From: CAYQEC01 sp964569015
Lineage (GTDB): Bacteria > Actinomycetota > Acidimicrobiia > Spongiisociales > UBA5794
DNA: 11,016 nucleotides
NCBI GenBank assembly: GCA_964569015.1
Contig: CAZMSN010000056.1
Coordinates: 1-11,016 of the forward strand
Reading direction: 5' to 3'
Translations under genes and position numbers: made by a program
The notes under the pieces: generated by a model
Seen by the model: only the letters and a program-made list of their open reading frames with translations
Databases searched by the model: none
Told to the model about the DNA's origin: nothing
In this document: positions 1-6,055 of the stretch, one piece after another
How positions within the stretch are numbered: the stretch's first letter is position 1
Layout: each line of letters opens with the position of its first letter

Positions 1-264
1 GCGGCGGCGCACCCGGTCCAGCAGCCTGCGTAGTGCGATGCCCCACAGCCACGCCGCCGGGTCCCCCTCACCCCGGTAGGCCCTCGGCTTGCGCCACACC
101 GCCAGGAAGGTGTCCTGCACCGCCTCGTTCACCACGTCGGGATCTCCACAGCGCCGCCCCAGCCGCACCACCAGCCATCCGGCGTGCCGTTCGTAGAGGA
201 GGCGCAACGCCGTCCGATCTCCTTCGGAGATCGCTGCCAGCAGCTCGGCATCGGAATGATCCAC
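1..264 (-). CDS. ECF-type RNA polymerase sigma factor, N-terminal part (cut by window edge)
   Basis: This is the first 88 residues of a sigma-70 family factor of the extracytoplasmic-function type, which would direct RNA polymerase to a specific set of promoters. The visible part begins DAELLAAISEGD, then has LRLLYERHAGWL, the region 2 core NEAVQDTFLAVWR (about residues 46-58) and a region 2.4-like stretch AAWLWGIALRRLLDRVRRR near the edge. Region 4, needed for -35 recognition, lies outside the window. The reading frame is closed by a TGA at 298-300, so the GTG at 264 (read VDHSDAELL) is the only sensible start I see. No Shine-Dalgarno sequence precedes it, so it may be leaderless or weakly translated. 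It is divergent from the small lysine-rich gene. No anti-sigma gene is visible; it could lie beyond the edge. The family call is firm, the target regulon is unknown. Confidence 0.85.
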   Translation of the reverse strand, partial: MDHSDAELLAAISEGDRTALRLLYERHAGWLVVRLGRRCGDPDVVNEAVQDTFLAVWRKPRAYRGEGDPAAWLWGIALRRLLDRVRRR

Positions 265-307
265 ACCCGTACTGTCGCAGCCGGGCGGCGAAACGGTTCA
301 TCGTTCT

Positions 308-317
308 ACCGATCGGT
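308..317. promoter_or_regulatory. 10-bp perfect palindrome between divergent genes
   Basis: ACCGATCGGT is a perfect palindrome in the roughly 100-bp gap between the ECF sigma gene and the small lysine-rich gene. It could be an operator for either. A short palindrome of this kind can also arise by chance in GC-rich DNA, so this is weak. Confidence 0.2.
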
Positions 318-366
318 GGGAGAATGGGCCCGGCCGTCCCTGGAGGCGGCCGGCCTGGAGGCACCG

Positions 367-492
367 ATGGCGAACAAAGACAAAGGCGGCAGGATGGTCA
401 AGAAGGCCGCCGCCAAGAATCTCAAGGAGAAGCGTCGCGAGAAGAAGGCGAAGAAGGCCGAGGCAGCCGGAGAACGGCACAAGGCCCTCTGA
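367..492 (+). CDS. Small lysine-rich basic protein (41 aa), function unknown
   Basis: A short gene with a strong ribosome-binding site: GGAGG at 357-361 sits 5 nt before ATG 367, and a second TGGAGG lies at 340-345. The product has 12 Lys and 4 Arg in 41 residues against 5 acidic residues. Its central part (residues 12-30, KK-AAAKNLKEKRREKKAKK) looks like a single charged helix. It has no signal peptide or cysteine. From memory, similar short K/E/R-rich proteins occur in other actinobacteria and have no assigned role; I could not check this. Binding to nucleic acid or ribosomes would fit the charge but is inference. It is divergent from the ECF sigma gene and convergent with deoC. The RBS and composition make it likely to be real. 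Confidence 0.65.
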   Translation: MANKDKGGRMVKKAAAKNLKEKRREKKAKKAEAAGERHKAL

Positions 493-567
493 TTCTGCCC
501 TCCGTCTCAGGGGTGCCCACGCGCTGGCGGCGAGTCGCCTCCCGTAACGGCATCGTGCCTGGCTCCG

Positions 568-1266
568 CTAGGCGCCCAATCGCTGGCGGGCCTCGTCGAG
601 GATCTCCTGGGTCGCCGACGCCCCACATCGGGTGGCTCCCGCAGCGCGAACGGCGAGGAGCCCGTCCAGATCGCGTACCCCACCGGCGGCCTTGACCTGA
701 ACGTGTGGGGGTGAGTGCTTCCGCATGAGCTCGACGTCGGCGATCGTCGCCCCGCTCGTTCCGTAGCCCGTGGACGTCTTGACCCAATCGGCGCCCACGT
801 CACCGCAGATCTCGCAGAGGCGAATCTTGCGCCCGTCGTCGAGATAGCAGTTCTCGAAGATGACCTTGACTCTCTGTCCCGCCGCGTGTACCGCCTCGAC
901 GACGGCGGCGATCTCGTGCTCGACATAGGTCCAGTTGCTCGACAGCACCTGGCTGACGTTCACCACCATGTCCAGCTCTTCACCTCCGTCGGCCAGCGCA
1001 TGTTCTACCTCTGCCAGCTTGACGGCCGTCGCGTGGCCGCCGTGAGGGAAACCGATCGTCGTGCTCGCCTTGACGGATGAACCGCGCAGGAGCTCGGCGC
1101 AGCGCTCGAGGTAGAAGGGCATGATGCAGACGCTCGCCACGTCCCGTTCCCGAGCCAATTCACACCCCTCCTCGAGTTCCGGGAGGGTGAGCGTTGGGCG
1201 AAGGAGCGAGTGGTCGATCATCTTGGCAAGACCGGCATAGTCCCAATCCATCTTGTTTCTCCCCAT
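568..1266 (-). CDS. deoC: Deoxyribose-phosphate aldolase
   Basis: Class I aldolase that splits 2-deoxyribose-5-phosphate into glyceraldehyde-3-phosphate and acetaldehyde in deoxynucleoside breakdown. At 232 residues it matches the usual 215-260. The N-terminus reads LAKMIDHSLLRPTLT, followed by GFPHGGHAT (72-80), ELDMVVN with Asp99, VKTSTGYGTSGAT with the Schiff-base Lys163, and VKAAGGVRDL with the second active-site Lys192. All key residues are present, so it should be active. Two starts are possible. ATG 1266 (MGRNK) has AGGAG 6 nt upstream; ATG 1251 (MDWDY) has GGGGAG about 7 nt upstream. I list the longer. The gene stands alone, convergent with the small lysine-rich gene, with no other nucleoside-catabolism gene beside it. 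Inverted repeats and a candidate -10 lie upstream, which suggests regulated expression. Confidence 0.95.
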   Translation of the reverse strand: MGRNKMDWDYAGLAKMIDHSLLRPTLTLPELEEGCELARERDVASVCIMPFYLERCAELLRGSSVKASTTIGFPHGGHATAVKLAEVEHALADGGEELDMVVNVSQVLSSNWTYVEHEIAAVVEAVHAAGQRVKVIFENCYLDDGRKIRLCEICGDVGADWVKTSTGYGTSGATIADVELMRKHSPPHVQVKAAGGVRDLDGLLAVRAAGATRCGASATQEILDEARQRLGA

Positions 1267-1287
1267 CTCGTGCTCCTGGTGTCGTTG

Positions 1288-1313
1288 GAAGCGATCGTTT
1301 CGGCACTGCCGAA
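1288..1313. promoter_or_regulatory. Two overlapping palindromes upstream of deoC, candidate operator
   Basis: GAAGCGATCGTTTC (1288-1301) is a 14-bp palindrome with one mismatched pair. TTCGGCACTGCCGAA (1299-1313) is a perfect 7+1+7 palindrome that shares its first bases. They lie 22-47 bp upstream of the deoC start and downstream of the candidate -10, so a bound repressor could block transcription. The GAAnCG/CGnTTC half-sites resemble those of LacI-family operators. The assignment is inference. Confidence 0.35.
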
Positions 1314-1340
1314 CACACAGAGCGGGCCGGGCTTGGAACG

Positions 1341-1346
1341 ATTGTA
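1341..1346 (-). promoter_or_regulatory. Candidate -10 element for deoC
   Basis: Read on the minus strand this is TACAAT, five of six matches to the TATAAT consensus, about 75 bp upstream of the deoC start. No good -35 lies at the right distance; an inverted repeat occupies that place instead. This would fit an activator-dependent or repressed promoter, but a chance match is possible. Confidence 0.35.
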
Positions 1347-1351
1347 GGCCG

Positions 1352-1372
1352 AGCCCTGCGCCGCACAGGGCT
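1352..1372. promoter_or_regulatory. Inverted repeat at the -35 position of the deoC promoter
   Basis: The arms AGCCCTG (1352-1358) and CAGGGCT (1366-1372) are perfectly complementary and separated by 7 bp (CGCCGCA). The repeat covers the place where a -35 hexamer would sit for the candidate -10 at 1341-1346. A DNA-binding site for a dimeric regulator is the likeliest reading. A hairpin is possible, but no T-run follows it, so it does not look like a terminator. Confidence 0.3.
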
Positions 1373-1556
1373 GCCGTGGCGAGGCGATCGCGCCGATCAG
1401 ACGGCGATGAGGACTTGCGAATCATGGGGAGAAGGGTTGGAATGATGGTATGAGGCAGGATGGGGAATCTGCAATGGGACGGAACTCGGCCATCGAATCG
1501 ATTGTCGGTCCGGCTTTCTGGAAGAAGCCAGGTGTCTCGCGCCCGAACCTGCCGGA

Positions 1557-1571
1557 ATCATCGCTGATGAT
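1557..1571. promoter_or_regulatory. Palindrome ATCATC-GCT-GATGAT upstream of the Roadblock-fusion gene
   Basis: A perfect 6+3+6 inverted repeat about 95 bp before the plus-strand start. Its A+T-rich arms stand out in this GC-rich region. It may be a regulator binding site for the downstream gene. No matching second copy was seen in the window. Confidence 0.25.
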
Positions 1572-1666
1572 CCGTTGTCGAGGCCGGCAGCCGGGCGGCG
1601 AGGTGAGCCACACGATCGCGGCAGGTTTCCCCTCACGTTGTGAGCCTCGGATGGAGGCGAATGCCG

Positions 1667-2587
1667 ATGGTACGTAGAAGAAGGCGCCGGAGCAGAGACC
1701 CCGGTGAGGCGAATCTCGACGTCGCGCTGCTCTCACCTCTCGCCACGCGAGTCATCGAGTCTGGGAAGGTCGATCTGACCACCATCGTCGGCAGCGGAGA
1801 AGAGGGCCAGATCACCGAGGAGGACATTCTCGCCGCCGCGGGCCCGCTCGACGAGAGTTTCCTCGAGGAGGCGGCTGAGACCGAACGTCCCCGCCGCGAC
1901 GGCCGCTCCGAGACCAGTGGATCCGTCGAAAGCGTTTTCCAGGTGGAGACCACCTCTCCCCCCGTGATTCTCATGTCACCTTGGCTGGGGAGGCCGCTCT
2001 CTATGCCCGAGGCCGATCTCGGCGACCCCTACGGGCCGCCGTCACCGCGCACGAACGCCGGCTCCCCGGAGGAAGACGTCATTCCGGAAGAGGCTGCCGG
2101 CCCAGAGAAAGACGCCGGCCCGGAAGAGTCCGTCGTTCCCGAGGACGCCGTCGACACAGAGGACGCTGAAGCAGACGATCGGCAGAACGAGCCCTCCGCC
2201 GGATCACAGAATGGAGAGATGCCCGTGAGCACCCAGGAGAAGCTCGAGGAGACCATTGCCTCGATACGCGAAGCCATCCCCGACCTGAACGGCGTGATGG
2301 TGGCCTCCAAGGAGGGTTTCCCCATTGCCCACGATTTCGCTGCCGAGGAGAGCGATCGCCTCGCCGCGATGGCAGCCACCGCACTCGGTCTCGGGCGGCG
2401 GGTCGCTGAAACGGCCGGGCTCGGCGGATTCGACGAGGCCGTGGTGTGGGGTTCCAAGGGATGCCTGCTCGTCCTCGCCGCCGGCGCAGAGGGTGTGCTC
2501 GCTCTCAGTGTGCCGTCGGGTGCGAATCTCGGCCTGGTCCGAATCGAAGCGAGGAACGCAGTCGGCATCGTTGCCGGACTGCTCTGA
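1667..2587 (+). CDS. E3-binding-like (PSBD) / Roadblock-LC7 fusion protein
   Basis: A 306-residue cytoplasmic protein with no signal peptide or membrane segment. It starts with a run of six Arg (3-8). Residues about 20-57 (LLSPLATRVIESGKVDLTTI then GSGEEGQITEEDILAAA) resemble the peripheral-subunit/E3-binding fold of 2-oxoacid dehydrogenase E2 proteins. A long acidic, Pro/Glu-rich linker (about 60-188) carries GPEK/GPEE-type motifs. Residues 189-306 are a Roadblock/LC7 domain (KLEETIASIREAIPDLNGVM, then VASKEGFPIAH). Roadblock proteins such as MglB usually regulate small Ras-like GTPases or act as dimeric scaffolds; no GTPase gene is adjacent. GGAGG at 1653-1657 lies 9 nt before ATG 1667 but only 3 nt before ATG 1661, so I chose 1667; GTG 1640 would add nine residues. 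Its stop is 6 bp from that of purM. Domain calls come from sequence likeness; the function is unknown. Confidence 0.8.
   Translation: MVRRRRRRSRDPGEANLDVALLSPLATRVIESGKVDLTTIVGSGEEGQITEEDILAAAGPLDESFLEEAAETERPRRDGRSETSGSVESVFQVETTSPPVILMSPWLGRPLSMPEADLGDPYGPPSPRTNAGSPEEDVIPEEAAGPEKDAGPEESVVPEDAVDTEDAEADDRQNEPSAGSQNGEMPVSTQEKLEETIASIREAIPDLNGVMVASKEGFPIAHDFAAEESDRLAAMAATALGLGRRVAETAGLGGFDEAVVWGSKGCLLVLAAGAEGVLALSVPSGANLGLVRIEARNAVGIVAGLL
2213..2227 (+). promoter_or_regulatory. Candidate internal ribosome-binding site and start inside the Roadblock-fusion gene
   Basis: GGAGAG at 2213-2218 directly precedes an in-frame ATG (2219) and lies 8 nt (from GGAG) before an in-frame GTG (2225). Starting there would give a 120-122 residue protein, essentially a stand-alone Roadblock/LC7 domain beginning (M-P-)V-S-T-Q-E-K-L-E-E-T. 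The 8-nt spacing to the GTG is near ideal. The site could also be chance, since Gly/Glu codons in this linker generate GGAG-like strings. Confidence 0.35.
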
Positions 2588-2593
2588 GCGGAC

Positions 2594-3631
2594 TCATCCA
2601 GACCGTTCCCAGATCACCTCAGGCCGGCCCCCGCGCTCGCGGGCGGTGATACGTCCGATTTCCCATGCCCGCCTCCCCCGGCTCTCGAAGACGGCGATTG
2701 CGTCGGCTACGACCGCTTCAGGCACGATCGCCACGAAGCCAATACCCATGTTGAAGGTGCGAAGCAGCTCGGCGGTCGGTGCCCCGGTCAGGTCGCCGAG
2801 GGCGGCGAACACCGGGGAGGGCGTCCACGACGAGAGGTCGATGACGGCGGCTGTTCCGGCAGGAAGCACGCGAGGGATGTTGCCGGACATGCCACCGCCC
2901 GTGATGTGCACCAGTCCGTGGACCTCGATGGCATCGATCAGGTCCAGCACCGCCGGGGTGTAGAGCACCGACGGCTCGAGCAACACGTCGGCCACCGAGC
3001 GGCCGGTTCCGGGGTACTCATCATCGGGTGCGAGCTGCTCGAGCACGGTGGCGCGGAGTAGCGAGAAGCCGTTGGAGCGCAGATTGGGGCTGTCGACACC
3101 GACGATGCGATCCCCGGGCACGACGAGCGATCCGTCGATCTCGTCACCCTCCTCCACCACTCCCAGCGCAGCGCCGGCCAGGTCGAAGGAGTCTTCATCC
3201 ATCACCCCGGGATGCTCGGCCGTCTCGCCGCCGAGCAGGGCGACGCCGGCTTCCTCGCAGGCAGCGGCGATCGACGTGACGAGCCGGTCGACCCGGTCGA
3301 CGTTGATTTTCCCCACCACGAGGTAGTCGGTCATGGCGATGGGCCTCGCTCCGGCGGCGGCGAGATCGTCGATGCACATCGCAACGAGGTCCCAGCCCAG
3401 GTCATCGAGCCGATCGGTCCGGCGAGCCAGCTCCTCTTTGGTGCCGACCCCGTCGGTCGACATCATCAGAACGGGCCGCCGGTACCCGGGGGGGATACGG
3501 ATGCCGGCTGCAAAGCCGCCGAAGCCACCTATAACGTCCCCGTGCCAGGTCTTGGTGACGGCCGGGCCGATGCGGTCGACGGCGGAGTCGGCAGCGTCGA
3601 GATCGACGCCGGCGTCCCGATAGGTCGGCAT
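2594..3631 (-). CDS. purM: Phosphoribosylformylglycinamidine cyclo-ligase (AIR synthetase)
   Basis: Closes the imidazole ring of FGAM with ATP to give aminoimidazole ribonucleotide, step 5 of purine synthesis. At 345 residues it is full length. Visible motifs are the Gly-rich IGGFGGFAAG (34-43), the ATP-site STDGVGTK (58-65), AMCIDDLAAAGARP (84-97), LLGGETAEHPG (132-142), ITGGGMSGNIPRVLP (243-257) and FNMGIGF (293-299). The Asp-Asp at 88-89, in place of Asn-Asp in E. coli, is as I recall it in other actinobacterial PurM proteins, so it is not a defect. The ATG overlaps the purF stop by one base (TGATG). GGAG in the end of purF, 8 nt before the ATG, can serve as its ribosome-binding site. It is the last gene of the cluster and meets the Roadblock-fusion gene tail to tail with only 6 bp between stops. 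Confidence 0.97.
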   Translation of the reverse strand: MPTYRDAGVDLDAADSAVDRIGPAVTKTWHGDVIGGFGGFAAGIRIPPGYRRPVLMMSTDGVGTKEELARRTDRLDDLGWDLVAMCIDDLAAAGARPIAMTDYLVVGKINVDRVDRLVTSIAAACEEAGVALLGGETAEHPGVMDEDSFDLAGAALGVVEEGDEIDGSLVVPGDRIVGVDSPNLRSNGFSLLRATVLEQLAPDDEYPGTGRSVADVLLEPSVLYTPAVLDLIDAIEVHGLVHITGGGMSGNIPRVLPAGTAAVIDLSSWTPSPVFAALGDLTGAPTAELLRTFNMGIGFVAIVPEAVVADAIAVFESRGRRAWEIGRITARERGGRPEVIWERSG

Positions 3632-5043
3632 CAGTTGTGCTCCAAGAGGAACTTGTCGCCGGTGCGAGGGACCTCGGTCGGGTAGTCGCCGGAGAGGCAG
3701 GCGGTGCAGAAACCGTCTTCGGGCGCACCGGTGGCCTCGATGACTCCCTCCAACGCCAGGTAGGCGAGCGAGTCCGCGCCGATCGAGGCGGCGATCTCGT
3801 CAACGGTGAGGTCGGCGGCGAGGAGCGTAGACCGGTCTCCGGTGTCCATGCCGTAGAAGCACGGCCAGCGGTAGGGGGGCGACGAGATCCGCATGTGGAC
3901 CTCGGCGGCGCCGGCGTCTCGCACCATGTGCACGAGCTGGCGGGTCGTCGAGCCTCGCACGATGGAGTCGTCGACCAGGATCACCCGGCGACCTGTGAGC
4001 TCCGCCGGCATCGGGTTGAGCTTCATGCTGATGCCCCGATCGCGCATCACCTGGGCGGGCTCGATGAAGGTTCGGCCTACGTAGCGATTCTTGACGAGTC
4101 CGTCGACGTACGGGATGTGGGATGCCGCCGCGTACCCCTGAGCCGCGGGAATCCCAGATTCGGGGACCGGCACGACGATGTCGGCTTTGACAGGGGCTTG
4201 CTCGGCGAGGCGCCTCCCCATCCGCTGTCTGGCGACGTGCACGCTCTGGCCGTACAGCAGCGAGTCGGGTCGGGCGAAATAGATGAACTCGAAGAGGCAC
4301 AGCTTGGGAGGCCGGGCCGGAAGTGGATGAACGCTGCGCATCCCGTCGGCATCGACGACGATCATCTCCCCGGGCTCGACGGCGCGGACGAAGGTGGCGC
4401 CGATGATGTCGAGGGCCGCGGTCTCGGATGCGACCACCCAGCCGCCGTTGATGCAGCCGAGACACATGGGACGGAATCCGTACGGGTCGCGCACTCCAAC
4501 CAGCGTGGCGTGGTCCATCACCGTCAGGGTGAACGCTCCCTCGAACTGCGGAAGGGTCACGGCGAGAGCTTCGGCCAGATCGCGTCCTTCGAGCATGGAA
4601 CCGGCGATCGCCTCGGTCATCAGCTCCGAGTCGGTGGTCGCCGCCTGTTTGCCGAGCCGGGACGCCAGCTCCGCAGTGTTGGTGAGGTTGCCGTTGTGGG
4701 CGAGGGCGATGCCGTTGCGGTCGATCTGCCGGTAGATGGGCTGCGAGTTCTCCCACACGGACGATCCTGTCGTCGAGTACCGGGTGTGACCGATGGCGAC
4801 GTGTCCGGGCAGGCTCTCGAGGGTCGTTTCATCGAAGACCTGGGCGACGAGACCCAAGTCCTTGTAGACGGTGAGGAGATCTCCGTCGGAGACGGCGATC
4901 CCGGCACTCTCCTGGCCGCGGTGTTGCAGGGCGAAGAGACCGAAGTAGGTGAGGCGGGCCGCCGGCTCGCCGGGGGTGAAGACGCCGAAGACTCCGCAGG
5001 CTTCCCCCGGTCGATCCGAGGATGGCAGCGGGGAGGTCTCCAT
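3631..5043 (-). CDS. purF: Amidophosphoribosyltransferase (glutamine PRPP amidotransferase)
   Basis: Catalyses the committed step of purine synthesis: PRPP plus glutamine gives phosphoribosylamine. With the ATG at 5043 the protein has 470 residues. A short propeptide (METSPLPSSDRPGEA) precedes the nucleophile Cys16 of the glutaminase domain (CGVFGVF), as in Bacillus-type enzymes that are processed to expose this Cys. The Ntn-amidotransferase motifs LQHRGQESAGIAV (39-51), GHTRYSTTG (85-93) and HNGNL (116-120) are present. The PRPP motif VILVDDSIVRGST lies at 354-366. Cys249, Cys395, Cys446 and Cys449 match the four 4Fe-4S ligands of the Bacillus subtilis type. An alternative GTG at 5091 would add 16 residues. 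Neither start has a clear Shine-Dalgarno sequence, so the start is uncertain. It lies downstream of the rhomboid gene and overlaps purM by one base. Confidence 0.95.
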   Translation of the reverse strand: METSPLPSSDRPGEACGVFGVFTPGEPAARLTYFGLFALQHRGQESAGIAVSDGDLLTVYKDLGLVAQVFDETTLESLPGHVAIGHTRYSTTGSSVWENSQPIYRQIDRNGIALAHNGNLTNTAELASRLGKQAATTDSELMTEAIAGSMLEGRDLAEALAVTLPQFEGAFTLTVMDHATLVGVRDPYGFRPMCLGCINGGWVVASETAALDIIGATFVRAVEPGEMIVVDADGMRSVHPLPARPPKLCLFEFIYFARPDSLLYGQSVHVARQRMGRRLAEQAPVKADIVVPVPESGIPAAQGYAAASHIPYVDGLVKNRYVGRTFIEPAQVMRDRGISMKLNPMPAELTGRRVILVDDSIVRGSTTRQLVHMVRDAGAAEVHMRISSPPYRWPCFYGMDTGDRSTLLAADLTVDEIAASIGADSLAYLALEGVIEATGAPEDGFCTACLSGDYPTEVPRTGDKFLLEHN

Positions 5044-5161
5044 GTTCGGCACCACAGGAGTGTAGGGCGCCCCCGCATCGGCGCGATTCACCTTGGAGCG
5101 GAGGCTTCGTCAGGGTCGGGGGCCGGGCCGAGCAGGCACGAACCCCCGCCACAGGTGGACC

Positions 5162-5998
5162 TCACACGATGACGAGGACGACCATCGCGGCAAGCACGAC
5201 GAGGGCGATGGCGCTGCGGATCACGGGGGCGTTCGGCCGGCCCCGGGCGTACTGTCCCCACAGGGCGGCGATGGCGATCCCGGTCACCATGCCGCCGACG
5301 TGGGCGCGCCAGTCGATGGAAGGGATGATGAAAGGGAGGGCCGCGTTGATCAGCAGCAGGATGCCGAGCTGATTGAACATGGCGCGACCGGCCGGGGTCG
5401 TCCGGGTTCGGTAGGCGACGAATATCCAGGCGCCGAACAGGCCGAAGATGGCGCCCGACGCCCCGATCCCGGCTTGGAACAGAGGCCCGAACCGGAAGGA
5501 GGCGGCCCCGCCGCCGGCCGCCGCGGCGAGGTAGAAGGTGGCGAAAGCGATCGAGCCCACCCGCTGCTCGAGGCGGGGCCCGAACAGGTAGAGGGCGTAC
5601 ATGTTGAACAGGATGTGGGTGATGTTGGCGTGCAGGAACGCCGAGGTGAGGATCCGCCACCATTCGCCGTCGGCGATGGCGAGATTGAAGGCCGAGAAAT
5701 CCGTGAAGAGGCGAGCGTCGATGTCGGCAGAGGTGAACGTCAGCACGAAGATGGCCACGTTGATCACGATCAGCGAGAACGTGACCGGGCTGGTCTGGAA
5801 GCTGGGGCCGGCGACAATGCGACGAGCGTCGATGACCCGGTGACGACCGGCCGGCTTGGCGCATTCAGGGCACCTCTGGCCGACCGGGGCGTCGCGCGAG
5901 CACTCGCCGCAGATGGGTCGTCCGCACTCGCTGCACGACAGGCCCGTCACCCGAGTGGGGTGGCGGTAGCAGACGGTAGGGGGCGGGTGCTCTTCCAT
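5162..5998 (-). CDS. Rhomboid family intramembrane serine protease with N-terminal zinc finger
   Basis: A 278-residue integral membrane protein. The N-terminus is a B-box-like zinc-binding module with Cys10, His13, Cys22, Cys25, Cys30, Cys33, Cys43 and Cys46, a layout common in actinobacterial rhomboids. Hydrophobic segments begin near residue 71. The rhomboid landmarks are FLHANITHILFNMYALYLFG (121-140), the catalytic Ser181 in GASGAIFGLFGA, and His233 in RAHVGGMVTG, so the catalytic dyad is intact. Such enzymes cleave transmembrane segments of other proteins; the substrate cannot be read from sequence. An in-frame TAG 12 nt upstream fixes ATG 5998 as the most upstream ATG. It has no good Shine-Dalgarno sequence close by, though GAGGAG lies about 30 nt upstream. 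It is 57 bp downstream of purL and 118 bp upstream of the purF start, same strand, so probably co-transcribed with the purine genes. Confidence 0.93.
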   Translation of the reverse strand: MEEHPPPTVCYRHPTRVTGLSCSECGRPICGECSRDAPVGQRCPECAKPAGRHRVIDARRIVAGPSFQTSPVTFSLIVINVAIFVLTFTSADIDARLFTDFSAFNLAIADGEWWRILTSAFLHANITHILFNMYALYLFGPRLEQRVGSIAFATFYLAAAAGGGAASFRFGPLFQAGIGASGAIFGLFGAWIFVAYRTRTTPAGRAMFNQLGILLLINAALPFIIPSIDWRAHVGGMVTGIAIAALWGQYARGRPNAPVIRSAIALVVLAAMVVLVIV

Positions 5999-6055
5999 AC
6001 GGACGTCAACCTAACCGGGCAGACCTGATAGTTCTCCTCGCGGCATCGCCGAAGC

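Larger units (their letters stand above)
1267..1666. other. 400-bp divergent intergenic region between deoC and the Roadblock-fusion gene
   Basis: The deoC-proximal third holds the palindromes and candidate -10 listed separately. The part nearer the plus-strand gene has a palindrome at 1557-1571 and the ribosome-binding site at 1653-1657. I find no convincing plus-strand promoter, no tRNA and no terminator. One 75-codon open frame (1450-1677) has poor codon bias and is not called. Confidence 0.5.

Noticed and set aside
493..567. Terminator between the small lysine-rich gene and deoC
   Set aside because: Only short palindromes (GGCGAGTCGCC at 529-539) and a weak GCCT/AGGC pair at the deoC stop are present. 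There is no T-run on either strand.
1267..1425. N-terminal extension of deoC by 53 residues
   Set aside because: It would run through the palindromes and candidate -10. DeoC length and the two ribosome-binding sites place the start at 1266 or 1251.
1450..1677. 75-codon plus-strand open frame between deoC and the Roadblock-fusion gene
   Set aside because: Third-position G+C is only about two thirds, without the strong bias of the true genes here. It runs over the start of the next gene and has no recognisable family.
3637..5172. 511-codon open frame on the plus strand opposite purF
   Set aside because: Same situation: an antisense shadow of an intact purF with no recognisable domain and no ribosome-binding site.
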